Positions 11,398 through 21,808 of a stretch of 64,000 nt of DNA are shown here, one piece after another. Source of the stretch: Deroplatys truncata (Eukaryota > Arthropoda > Insecta > Mantodea > Mantidae); contig CM060986.1 in NCBI GenBank assembly GCA_030765065.1, positions 135,687,142 to 135,751,141 of the forward strand, given 5' to 3'. Within the stretch, counting starts at the first letter, position 1. Every line of letters starts with the position of its first letter. The translations under genes and the position numbers were made by a program. Under the pieces are notes generated by a model. It saw only the letters and a program-made list of their open reading frames with translations. It made no database searches and was not told where the DNA came from.

Positions 11398-12425
11398 TGA
11401 TGCAGTAATTTGTATCATAAATTATTTAAATGTAAAGAATGATTATATTATGAATATGCATTTTTATGTGACATTGATTTGAGATGTTTGTTGATTGTAA
11501 TTATTGTTGAGAATTAAGTTTATACGGCCTTACTGAAACTGACAATAATAGCGTGCAATAATGCAGCGAGGGGGTTAGCTGTTTATCATTATTGGAAACG
11601 AGGAAGTTACGTAATGTTGGCGCGTTTTCCTTTAGAATCTTCTGGAACATTTCCCTTGAGCATATGTATTCATAATTTTCATTGGATATAAAAATAGACG
11701 CTAATGTTGGCGCCTTTTATTAGCCAATTGCAGCTCAGTTATAATCTTTAGGCATATCGGGGTGTATGAGTATAAAAGAGCTAGGTTAGAGGTAGAGTCC
11801 GTCAGTTCATCAAAATTCTTTGTACACTACACGTTGCATTCCCATCAGTTCGTCGAAAATATTTGTATGATACACGTCGGCTATCGATTCGCAAGTTACG
11901 CGTATAAGAGTTATGAAAAATCTCAAGTATGGTAAAGTTAATTATACAAAAGGTTGAAGTACGTGAATTAAAAGTGATCAGTAAGAAGTTGTTATAACAG
12001 TTTCAGTTTGGCGAGTGTCTAGATCAATGTGTAAATGTGATAGTGAAAGTGTTCGACAATAAAACTAAAAAAGAAATTCTTTCATCAGTGTTATCTTTGG
12101 ATAAAAGATTCCTTTCCGTTTACACAACCTGTATAAAGAGAAGTGCTCGACCCAAAAGGATAATAGCTAGCCGGAGGACAGTAAACCAAAATTAAATAAA
12201 ATAACAGTATCATTCTTTCAAACAAACACTAATACTCCGCAAATTGCTAACACCAGATGGAGCTACAAACCTAACAAAGAAATACGTCACAAAATGGCTT
12301 CACCACGTTGAGTAAACACACATACACAACAAATTAAACAAACATTATAAGTAATACCATCGCAAATTGGCTACCACAACGTGGGGCTACAATAAATAAA
12401 TAATGTCACAACTAATACCGCCGCA
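11398..12425 (+). mobile_element. Solo LTR inside mariner 5' UTR
   Basis: A 1,028-bp insert begins TGATGCAG, ends CCGCCGCA, and is flanked by a perfect 4-bp direct repeat GATG (11394-11397 and 12426-12429). TG...CA ends and a 4-bp duplication are typical of LTR retrotransposons. A TATA box and initiator lie inside and an AATAAA signal occurs at about 12058. No gag, pol or second LTR is present, so recombination between two LTRs of a former full element is the simplest reading. The superfamily cannot be decided without internal sequence. Confidence 0.75.
11771..11806 (+). promoter_or_regulatory. TATA box plus initiator in solo LTR
   Basis: TATAAAAG at 11771-11778 is followed by TCAGT at 11802-11806, placing the initiator A about 33 bases after the first T of the TATA box. 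This is canonical arthropod core-promoter spacing and fits the U3/R boundary of the LTR. Confidence 0.55.
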
Positions 12426-12561
12426 GATGGCAACACTCGTAAATAAAAGTTAGTGAAATTCGTTGTTCATTTGTTGACAGTTACTCACCAAAGTTTCAGC
12501 CATTTTGGACGCTCAGTTGTTATGTAACAGTCGTTTGAGTGAGGTGATGTGAGTGTTTTTA

Positions 12562-13563
12562 TGAAAATGGACAAAATCGAGTATCGAGCTGTCATTAAAT
12601 ATTTGCTTTTGAAAGGCAATACGCCTACGCAAATCAAAGATGAGTTGGATTCTGTGTATGGGGATTCTGCACCATCATTTACCACAGTGAAACTTTGGGC
12701 AGCTTGGGAGACGATGAACGTTCGGGACGTCCAAAAATTGCAACTACCGACGAAAACATCGCCGAAGTTCACCAAATGGTGCTAGACGACCGTCGAATTA
12801 AAGTGAGAGAGATAACAGAGACTATGAACATGTCAAAAGAACGTGTTTGTGACATATTAAATCAACATTTAGACATGAGAAAGCTGTCCGCACGTTGGGT
12901 GCCGCGTTTGCTCACGTTTGACCAAAAATGTGTTCGAATGAACATTTCCAACGCTCTGTTGGCGCAGTTTAGGCGCAATAAATCCGAGTTTTGGCGCCGA
13001 TTAATTACTGTAGATGAAACTTGGATACACCATTATACGCCCGAAACAAAAATACAGTCCAAACAGTGGACTGCAAAGGGGGAACCGGTTCCAAAAAAGG
13101 AAAAACTGTTTTTTTCGGCTGGAAAAGTGATGGGGACTGTTTTTTTGGGATAGTCATGGAGTTATTTTAATCGATTATCTTCAAAAAGGAAAACAACCAC
13201 TTCAGGAGCATACTACGCATCATTACTTGACAAGCTAAAGGCAGAACTTGCGGAAAAAAGGCCACATTTGCAGAAAAAGAAAATCCTGTTTCACCAAGAC
13301 AACGCACCGTCTCACACCTCGGCACTTGCAATGGCGAAAATGCAGGAATTACGGTTTTAACTGCTTGACATCCGCCTTACTCACCAGATCTAGCCCCAAT
13401 CGACTACTTTTTGTTCCCTCATCTGAAAATTGCGCTCGGAGGACAGAGATTTTCGTCAAATGAAAAGGCAATCACTTTCGTGAACAATTATTTTGCAGAG
13501 AAAAACGCCGAGTACTATTTGGACGGGTTACGGAGATGGGAGCATCGCTGGAGGAGGGTGTAG
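12562..13563 (+). pseudogene. mariner (DD34D) transposase pseudogene
   Basis: The mariner transposase bound the element's own inverted repeats and cut and pasted it. The N-terminal helix-turn-helix half reads MDKIEYRAVIKYLLLKGNTP to about 12700 in one frame. It then shifts into a second frame, GDDERSGRPKIATTDENIAE (the usual linker), through FDQKCVRMNIS and VDETWIHHYTPETK with the first catalytic aspartate. That frame ends at a stop at 13153. A third piece has HQDNAPSHTSALAMAKM (second aspartate) near 13290-13345, and after another shift SPDLAPIDYFLFP near 13382-13420 (third aspartate), then a normal C-terminus ending WEHRWRRV at 13563. At least three frame disruptions make it non-functional. 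The three-aspartate signature and flanking inverted repeats make the family call firm. Confidence 0.9.
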
Positions 13564-13811
13564 AGTTACAAGGAGACTATGTTGAAAAATAAAAAAAAAT
13601 TCTGAAAATATGGCTTGTATCTTTATTAGGTCGGAAACTTTTCATAACACCCTCTTACCTATCTGTAGTATTGCAACAAAACGCAATGTTTGTTCTATTG
13701 TTATAAACAGGATCAGTATTTAGTTTGTCAGGCGTGTATTATACTTGACTGGCATTATGATCGTCTACATTAATTGTGATTACCTTAGTTTCAATTTCCT
13801 TGTACATTTTT

Positions 13812-14685
13812 ACTTTCTCTACGCGTACATGGTAGGCAGAGAAAGTATTATATTCTACCCAAAAATTTGACAACGAGATTTCACTAGAAATATGTGTTTT
13901 GAGGCCCCCTGTATCCAAATAAAAGGATTTCTGGAAACATTCTCGTATGTGTATGTGTCTGGTGTCTGTGAACAGCATAACTCAAAAACGAAAAGTCAGA
14001 TAGGTGTACCAAACTTGGTATTTGAGATCAGTATCTTCCAAGGATGCGACACAAGATTTTTAAGAAAATCTCCCCATCCCAACTACCATTTACCTGAAAC
14101 ATTTATCGAAAATTTTGTTTTTTAAAACATGTCTCAACGATTTTGATTAAAATACCATCTATGGAAGATATTTACACGCCAAATAAAATGTACATCTTGA
14201 ATTTTATGGGAATAGCCTAGGTTGTCCTCTTCATTCGGAAGGAATTTTGTATAATATAACTGCTAAACGTTAAACGATAGACGAAAAGTACCACACAAAA
14301 ATGTAGATCTCTTTTACAATGTAAAAGTTACAATGTTAAAATAAGTTTTTTGTGGCATTGATGTTTCTGAGATATCCGTCATTAAAGGTTCGAATTGTTC
14401 AATATTTCTCATTCCTTTTTATGTTCCATCGATTTGCAGTTGTTTCTCGTGATTGCATGGAAACAGTATGGAATTTTAAGACCAGCATATACCGTCCAGT
14501 TCTTAAGCATTTGACTCTCGCTGTTCTCTTTGCATCTACAACGAAATGTGTAATGTAACTATTTCTGCAAAGGGTTATTTGGATTAAAATGTATTAGATA
14601 GAAAAATAACGTTTAGTAAAAATAGCGTGTATACCCGCTATGAAGATAGAGGGTGGAGAAAGTCATGTGAGTATATCAAATCAGA
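13812..14685 (-). mobile_element. Family H copy, full length
   Basis: Both ends are present: the rc 3' end ACTTTCTCTACGCG at 13812, and the 5' end as TCAAATCAGA at 14685. The 3' terminal hairpin (ACTTTCTCTAC... GGCAGAGAAAGT) is longer than in most copies. Five A/T residues flank each side. It represents a sub-family with GATGGTATTTTAATC-type internal variants. Confidence 0.8.
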
Positions 14686-14834
14686 TTTTTAATGAAAATA
14701 ATCTTCTTATATCTCTATTTCGTTCAGGCCTTGTTAGTCCTCTTGATTGTTGGTGATTTGGGAGTTGCAATAGAGATGTAAAGTACAGATGCGTTTCCTA
14801 AATATACTTTGAGAAGATTGTTTATTTTAGGAGT

Positions 14835-15699
14835 TGTATTTCGACTGTTGGGGAGCCGAACTTGAAGGAGTTGCAACCGCACGTATGGTACCCGGTGGCC
14901 TTCGCTCCAAGTTTAAGAATCAACTTTGTATTTTGAATGTTTCTTTAAGTATTATATATATGTTTGCCTCGGCTGCGTCAGTATTAATTTGTAGAGACAT
15001 GAATTTCTTAACAGGATGTGGTGCGGCTGAAGAATGTAGGCTTACACAGATTATAATTTTTACTTCAATCCTTTTAGTAATCCTTGACACGATTAAATAA
15101 CACTTCACTTATATAGAGAGCTGTGAGATTCTTTTATTAATTACTTGCACTGTTTAACACGTAAACTATTTTTGTCTCTCACTGAATACGTATTAAACTT
15201 CTCGAGGACGCGTCTCGCGACCGGTTAGGAACGCTGTCTGCTGGCAAATGACTTCTAAATTTGTAGAATTTTGCTCCATTTCAGTTTCTGATTGGCTAAT
15301 CCTACTCCAATAGAATACCTTTATTTAACTTAAGCTTTTTCTGGCTGTTGACTGGCTATTTATAAACTGTCTCAAAAGTTACATTATTGTTGCACCAAGA
15401 ATTACTGGTAGCATTATTAAACTTTTGAATTCATTATTGCCTGAAGGTTACCCCATTGTTACCTCATTGTCAGCAACTTTTAACCTATTATTCTCACAGC
15501 TCCTACATTATTAAATTACTTAATACATTCACATAACATTATTACACATGTATACAGTAATATAAACATTAATACAATGACTGTAATATACACTTTTTAT
15601 AGATTTTTACATACACATATTGCTTTAAGGCAGGCTGTTATTATATTTTATATTATATAATTTAACTGAAATCATTTAAGTTTTAAAAATACTGCCTCA
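14835..15699 (+). mobile_element. Solo LTR, family L
   Basis: The repeat has about 865 bp from TGTATTTCGACTGTTGGGG to ATACTGCCTCA, closely matching 33428-34305, 37322-38291 and 48216-49118. It contains a GATTGGCTAATCCTACTCCA block, AT-rich 3' third and no coding capacity. The first few bases differ from other copies and no clear target duplication is visible, so the left border is uncertain by several bases. Confidence 0.7.
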
Positions 15700-15758
15700 A
15701 CTTAATGCGATGCATTCAGTCATTTAGACGTGTATAGCGCAAGGAAAACTAAGAGGCA

Positions 15759-15789
15759 AACTTACTTATTTACTTACTTACTTACTTAC
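15759..15789 (+). repeat. (TTAC)n microsatellite
   Basis: About seven imperfect TTAC units. Confidence 0.85.
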
Positions 15790-15941
15790 AAAAATATTTT
15801 GCGAAACTTGAATGAAGTAGGCTGACTAGAAAATTAAAATCTCACTAAGATCCCATATATATAAACAGAGCTTTTCAATATTAAAATACTTATCAAAGTT
15901 GATTGAATGATTGTTTTAGATTAAGATGGAGACAACACATA

Positions 15942-15948
15942 AGCGCGC

Positions 15949-15980
<32 letters not shown>

Positions 15981-16007
15981 GCACACGCACACACACACGC
16001 GCGCGCA
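15942..16007 (+). repeat. (GC)n/(ACGC)n/(AC)n compound microsatellite
   Basis: GCGCGC leads into about ten ACGC units, then AC-rich and GCGC repeats. Alternating purine-pyrimidine over about 66 bp could favour Z-DNA. Confidence 0.9.
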
Positions 16008-16009
16008 TT

Positions 16010-16786
16010 TTGATGTTATTGTACATAAATTTGCATACTGATATAGATAGATGTATAATTTAAGAAATTATAATTTGTTACTGTGTAATAAATATATTGC
16101 ATTAATTATGTTCCTTAATTAATAATTTCTTGCTTTTGCAATTTTTATATTACTCACAAGAATATTACCGCCCTAGTAAGCGAAATACATATATAATTTG
16201 AAATGTCAGTGAGAAAAAAGTAAAGAATTCGAAAAGCAAACAATTTGAAGATAACGTTTTCAAAGCTTATATTTGCAGGAATGGACTGCATTACTGAAAT
16301 GCCTTTTGTAAACACGAAACCTTAGATGCTATTCATGATAATTACTATATGTGGTAGAAAAATAATGCAAACCTATGGTTGGTTATAGCATTTCGTACCA
16401 GAAAAAATATTACTAAGCACCAAATCAGTATTTTTTATAATAATTAGCATTCAAGCACTCATCATCACATTTATTTCAGTAAAATTCTTTAAGAAATAAA
16501 GTTTAAGTTTATTGTGTATAAGTTTCTCTTGACATCATTTTGAGCTTTCTCTAAACGCATACCACAATTGCATCCTGTGATCACTGTGAATCCTGTAGGT
16601 AGACAGGGCTGTGTCTTGCGTGTAATCATTGTTTCTAAGTTTTGACCACCGCTGAAGCAGCATTTACTTCATATTATTACTGCCGCGCTCCTTACGTTAA
16701 CGCAGGCACCTCAACACTTCTGCTGCTGCTAAAAGTTTAAGATATCGGTGTGAGCTATCACGATATGCAGGAGAACAGTAATAAAC
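16010..16786. other. no recognisable feature
   Basis: AT-rich sequence between the compound microsatellite and the next family H copy. I see no gene or family repeat. Confidence 0.4.
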
Positions 16787-17627
16787 AACTTGTAATACAT
16801 TCACATGACTTTCTCCACCCTCTACCGTTTATTAGTGGGTATACAAACTATTCTTACTAAAGCTTATTTTTCTATCTATTCATTTTCATCTAAATAAACC
16901 TTTGCAGAAATAGCTACATTGGACATTTTGCTATAGATACAAAGGGAACAGCGATAGTCAAATGTTTAAAAAAGGAAAGCTGCCCTTAAAATTCCATACT
17001 ATTTGCATGCAATCGCGAGATAACGCTAAATGTTGGCAGGACTATAAAAGAATGACCAAGTAGTGAACAATTCGAAAAACATTAATAATGTATATCCCAG
17101 AAATGGCTTATGCCACAAAAAGGGTTATTTGAAATAAATTGTGTGTTTTAAAGTGATCTACATTTTTCGAGTAGTACATTTTCCTCTATCGCTTAACGTT
17201 TACCAGGTATACGAATGAAAATGACTTCATAGGCTATTTCCAGAAAATTCAAGACATATGTTTTATTTTTCATATAAATATTTTTAATATATATTATTTT
17301 AATCAAAATCGTTTAGTCATGTTTTAGAAAATAAAACCATGTTCCATGTAAAGGATAGTGGAGGATTTTCTTGAAAATTTCCGTGTCGCATCTTTGGGAG
17401 ATACTGTACTTAAATACCAACTTGGTATTTATACTATTTTTCGTTTTTTAGTTATGCTGTTAACAGACAGCACAAACACACATACACATAGGTCATTTTT
17501 ATAAAAGATGCATTTTTGGGGGTTCACGGGAGCTCAAAACATACATTTTCGATGAAATTTCGACAGCGAAGTTTTGGGTGGAATGCAATATTTCCCCTAC
17601 TTAGTAGAAAAAGTAAGCAGAGAAAGT
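16787..17627 (+). mobile_element. Family H copy, near full length
   Basis: The 5' end is degenerate (TTGTAATACATTCACATGAC) but the ACTTTCTCCAC motif follows at the expected distance. The 3' end has a doubled terminus, AGTAGAAAAAGTA then GCAGAGAAAGT, so two alternative end positions (17613 or 17627) are possible. A CACAAACACACATACACA tract lies near 17470. Confidence 0.75.
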
Positions 17628-19200
17628 AAAAGAAAACAATTTGTATTCTGACATCACGTGGAGTTGAGGTAAATCAATCATTGTCGCATAGAACTTTTTT
17701 ATTGTTACCAAAATATTGCTTGAATTGCGAGAGTATTGCAGAAATACTAAACGTAATTTGCAAAAAGAAATTATGAGGACCGAGCAAAGTTCAACTGACT
17801 CCGAGAGAAGCAAACACACATAAATTAAATTTAAAATCCGTTAATACGATTTCAGCACCAAATTATTCCACTTCACTGCCAAGAAGGTGTTAGGCATATG
17901 TACTATTGACAGCTGTTCAGCCGTATATCATTTAACTAGTTTACAAAATGTTGTTTAATGTCAATAACATCAGATGAGGACTAGGTTTTAAGGCGCCTAC
18001 TCCTACGAGCCTGTCTATGGCACATTTTAGGCTGACCTTGCAGGTGCCCTAAGCTATAAACACACACAAAGAGCAAGCAATAAACGGCTAATAAGTATGC
18101 AACGAAAGGCTGCTGTGCTCTTTACGGCTTCCTCTTCTGAAGGCATAAAAACAATGTTGTATAATGTGCCCCTACGCGACACCGGAAAGCCCTCCGAGAG
18201 ACGAAAGCATTAATACACAACCATGTTACGCATACCATACCATTTATTGCGTACAAATAATGCTAATGGGTATCAGTTTTAATTCTAGATAATATATTGT
18301 AATGCCTACATGCAGACGTAACGTAAATGTTCTGCTACTATGTACAACAAAGGTGTAGGACGAACCTGTTGTTGTTTACATGGTTTAAGAGGAAATGTTC
18401 AAAAATCATATTTTTTGTTTTAGGCATTAATAAAATATCTATTATTTCAGTTTCAGAAAATGTATACCATTTAAATGCTAGTCTGCATTCCTTTAAGGAT
18501 GTCATGCAACGCCCCCTTTTAGAACATTTTTGTATCTTTCAACAAAGAATGACTATATTATGCTCAGCGAGCGGTTCAGCAATTAACAAAAGTGGCCAGG
18601 ACCAAGAGAAGGCAATCAGAAAAGCTAAAGCAATCCAGATATGAAGGTGTAGATGTTTATGATCCTGGAATGTACTGAAGTGTGTCCGAATTTTAATGTT
18701 CAAACTTTAAATTCAGTTTTCTCAAAACACCTTTTTTGGATACTTATGTATCTTTTTCTCAGAAAGTATGAGATGGAGAGCTGAATTTTCCAATACATCT
18801 ATACAACACATACTTAAACTTTCTGAACCACAATCATAATTTTATGATGAGTATTAGTGATATTAAGAAAGCAACAACATTGCATTTTAGACTTTGCAAA
18901 TAATTTTTTCAATTTCTAGTGCATTGATATAAATAAATAATTGAGGTTCAGAAGATACCTGATTATACTAAGAACAAGCTTGCAAAAGTGTATCAGAGAA
19001 AAGGGTACATGAATCGACATGTTTTAAGAGTAAATTTTATTATTTTTCTGCTGAATGAAATAATTTTTACGGACTCAACTACACAAGCTATCAATGCTAA
19101 CAAGCACTTAAATAATTGTCATGATTTATAGAATAATTCATAAAAAATTCAGGAAAAACCATTGAGAAATTTAACATATTTAGATGTAATTTCAATGTGT
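17628..19200. other. no firm feature
   Basis: ORFs at 18327-18644 (105 codons) and 17601-17819 (minus) have no recognised motifs. A stretch near 18085-18180 could be read as a decayed LINE C-terminal piece, but this is too weak to call. Confidence 0.3.
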
Positions 19201-19358
19201 TCAGACCACCTTGTGCCCTTAATGCCCGCACAGAAGTGTTTATATAGTGAGTTACTACCCTTGTTGATGCACGAGTGACACTTATTTTGCTGGTTCAGTT
19301 GAGTAGTACATACCCCGAGAGGTAGACTGATTGCACGGAGAGATACAGTTTTGGTACA

Positions 19359-20619
19359 ATGGGAGGAAAGCAGAAGGAAACATCTTTTGTAGAGAGAAGA
19401 TGTATTCTCAGACTTCATAATCAAGGAAAATCATATTCCGAGACTGTAAATTCATTGGGAGAAGCCAATCGACTATAAAAAGGATAGAAAAATAGGTTCA
19501 AAGGTAAAACAGTGATATAAACAATGAAAGGATCGCACGTCTGTCTTCAAGAGAGCAGAGGTATGTAATCAATTTAATTAAGAAAACTTCTAGAACAGCG
19601 TCATCAGAAATAGCAGCACAACTAGCAGATTATTTTCACAATCCAGTTTCTTCATGTACAGTAAGAAGAGTCCTTCATCGAGCTAGGGTACCAAGAAAAA
19701 AACCCACATTTATAAAATTAATAGGATGAAGAGGTTGCAGTTTGCACAAGAATTTGTGGAAAAAATAATGCGTTTTGGGATGTGTTGTTTACGGACGAAA
19801 GTAAATTTAATATTTTTAGTACTTACAACATTGTAAGTCGCCATTGGGGTATGCCATCTCAATAAAATTTGAGATCTCCTTGGGTTTACCGAGAAAAATG
19901 CGAATCGGTTGAATTCAATGTCATGCTGGCACATTGCCATGGTAGCTCAGTAGTTAGAGCACCCAGACGGAGACCGGAAAATCCGTGGTTCAAATCCCAG
20001 CTATGGCAATGAATTTTTCAGTCGCTGATTCTACCTTTGCAACCTTGTCCAACACATAGCTTATGTTGAAGAACAATTGATTCCATTATTATTTTTCCTC
20101 ATGATGGGCGCATTTTGGTTTGGAGAAAGCCTTATACAGAGTTCGAAAGAAGAACCTTATCGCAAATGTAAAGCCTCAAGTGTGGGGGAATTGGTTTTCA
20201 TAGAAGCAAATATGGACAAATACATGCACTTGAAAATCCGAAAAGAAAATGTTAAGAAAAGCGCCGAAAAATTAGGCCTTTCTCCGGGGACAACGACCCC
20301 AAACATATAGTACAAGTTGTTTGTCTGTGGTTGCTCTAGAACATCCCCCCACACATTGAAAACACCTCTACAGTCTTCTAATACTAACCCCATCGAAAAT
20401 CTGTGGGATGAATTAGAGGCCAGGATTAGGAAATATATAACGAGCAAAACTCAAATGATACAGCTACTACAGATGGAACGGCGACTCATTGGGTCAGAAA
20501 TCACAAAGAACTTAGTACATTCTATGCCACATAGATTAAGAGATTATATACAGGAAAGGCAAGCAAACTCGCAACTGAACAATGTGAAAATAACTCCTTC
20601 CATGTTCTTTATAAACTGA
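19359..20619 (+). pseudogene. Tc1-like transposase pseudogene split by SINE
   Basis: The start codon at 19359 (MGGKQKETSFVERR) opens a Tc1-type N-terminus with NQGKSYSETVNSLG (first helix-turn-helix). After frameshifts follow RTASSEIAAQLADYF, VSSCTVRRVLHRARVPRKKP (second helix-turn-helix), and FTDESKFNIF near 19795 with the first catalytic aspartate. A 163-bp SINE interrupts at 19936. Beyond it come GELVFIEANMDKYMHLKIRK, SAEKLGLS, a decayed second-aspartate region, NPIENLWDELEARIRKY near 20393 (third catalytic acidic residue) and HRLRDYIQERQA. Stops and shifts are frequent. A plausible right inverted repeat, with ATACTTTTGTCTACAGCC, ends at about 20858. I could not find its left partner. It is inactive. 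Confidence 0.85.
19936..20098 (+). mobile_element. tRNA-derived SINE inside Tc1
   Basis: The insert opens with a tRNA-like head of about 73 bases: acceptor arms GCCATGG and CTATGGC pair over 7 bp, box A-like TAGCTCAGTAGTTAGAGC forms a D-arm, and box B GGTTCAAATCC is near 19990-20000. The anticodon and T stems pair poorly, so it is a tRNA-like SINE head and not a functional tRNA. A body of about 90 bases ends in a T-rich tail. Near-matching flanks (TCATGCTGGCACATT at 19921 and TCATGATGGGCGCATT at 20099) look like a target duplication. Confidence 0.7.
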
Positions 20620-20859
20620 CAATAGAATGTGTATGAATAGTTACGTCCGGCCAAATATTCCCATTCATAGAGAATTTTTTTTTATTTTGTACAATGATGC
20701 TTGTAACGGAAACAATTTTGTTCATGTTGTACACTGATGAATTGTTTATAATTCTAATTCAGGAAATTTTGCCCATGTACCATATTTATGTAACGATAAA
20801 CAAATATGCACATAATTTTGCTCCGTAGGAATACTTTTGTCTACAGCCTTGCCTGTGTG

Positions 20860-21090
20860 TATGTACTATGTGCGAGACAGAATTTAAAACTTTTAATGCA
20901 AGTTCATTCACAGCAAACATTGTGGATCCTTTCGCAGTGAATGTATTATACTAAGCTCTGCCTATTGTCTACTTTTCAAGAGTAAAGAAAATCCTCCGCT
21001 GAAATGTGCGCGAGTGTGTGGAGGGGATAACTGCACATTTTTTTTTTCTGGATTAATGCTTACACATTAGAAGTATTTGGCTTGTCCTAT
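20860..21090. other. no recognisable feature
   Basis: AT-rich sequence between the Tc1 right end and a family H fragment. Confidence 0.4.
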
Positions 21091-21227
21091 TTATTTTTTC
21101 TGCCACTTATAGCAAGTAGAGGAGGTAGAGGATGTATAGTATTCTACCCAAAATTCGGTATAGAGATTTCGCCCGAGGTACACGTTTTGAGGTCTTTTCA
21201 ACCTAAATAAGAATTTTTAGACAAAGG

Positions 21228-21283
<56 letters not shown>

Positions 21284-21345
21284 ACAGACAGACTGAGCAA
21301 ATCATGACTCAAGTCGGACGAAAACAAAACTCGGTGGGAATCTCA
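21091..21345 (-). mobile_element. Family H 3' fragment with expanded (GT)n
   Basis: The 3' terminal part of a family H copy in reverse, with landmarks CTACCCAAAATTCGGTATAG (about 21142) and CACGTTTTGAGGTC (about 21180). Its internal (CA)n tract is expanded to about 25 GT units at 21231-21281. Homology fades after TCGGACGAAAA near 21325. Confidence 0.75.
21231..21281 (+). repeat. (GT)25 microsatellite
   Basis: An uninterrupted GT run that occupies the position of the short (GT)n tract in other family H copies. Confidence 0.95.
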
Positions 21346-21535
21346 AGAATTCTGCCCTGATTGGAGTAAGTAATGGGAGATGGTCTAACCCAGTGTGATA
21401 TAAGAGACTCCATCTTGTAGATGTAGAGGGAGCGGCGGTATGCATAGTAGTCATAATATTTCTGTCAGAAGTTTCTTTTGAAGTAGATTTGGGAGTTAAG
21501 ATTAAATTTGTTGCTGCTACCGAATAGGATGCAGC

Positions 21536-21727
21536 AGTGCAAGAGCTGGTTAGCTGCACATCCCTCGAAGAACCGAATGCTGTATGTGGAGAAATTATAT
21601 CTATGAATTTGTGAATTTTAATAACTACTTTGAGCTGTAGCACTGCAAGGGTTGGCTAACTCTGACATCTCTGAAAGAACCGAATCCCGATTGTAGTGAT
21701 ATTATATTTATGTATCTGTATTTGAAG
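21536..21727 (+). repeat. Diverged tandem duplication, about 105 bp
   Basis: Two adjacent units share, in order, GCA(G/C)TGCAAG, GGTTAGC/GGCTAAC, CATC(C/T)CT, (A/G)AAGAACCGAAT, and a TATTATAT-like segment with TATCT(A/G)T. The second unit starts near 21643. It adjoins the 3' side of a LINE pseudogene and may be part of its 3' region. Confidence 0.55.
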
Positions 21728-21808
21728 ACTTGGGCCCACCTGCAAAATCTTCGGTGGCACTACAGCCTAAACGCTTATTGTGCTAAGCCTGTAATGATTG
21801 CTACCCCT

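Larger units (their letters stand above)
11357..13655 (+). mobile_element. mariner element split by a solo LTR
   Basis: The left end (GAGGGTGGTCTGAAAAGTTT at 11358) and the reverse complement of the right end (GAGGGTGTTATGAAAAGTTT, at about 13654) are inverted repeats of about 27 bp sharing TCCGACCT at their inner edge. TA flanks both sides (11355-11356 and 13656-13657). The total is 2,299 bp. Removing the inserted LTR and one target duplication leaves about 1.27 kb, the usual length of a mariner. The transposase inside is broken. Confidence 0.9.

Noticed and set aside
15942..16007. CRISPR-like or satellite array
   Set aside because: It is a simple compound dinucleotide/tetranucleotide microsatellite with no spacers.
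18085..18200. LINE C-terminal fragment (RLISMQRKAAVLFT-like frame)
   Set aside because: Similarity to the C-terminal region of jockey-type elements is too short and interrupted by stops.
19936..20008. Functional tRNA gene
   Set aside because: The acceptor and D arms pair well but the anticodon and T stems do not, and flanking near-duplications with a further 90-bp body indicate a SINE.
20725..20790. Hammerhead ribozyme core (CTGATGA ... GAAA)
   Set aside because: The motif pieces occur but the bases between them cannot form stem II, and no flanking stems pair.
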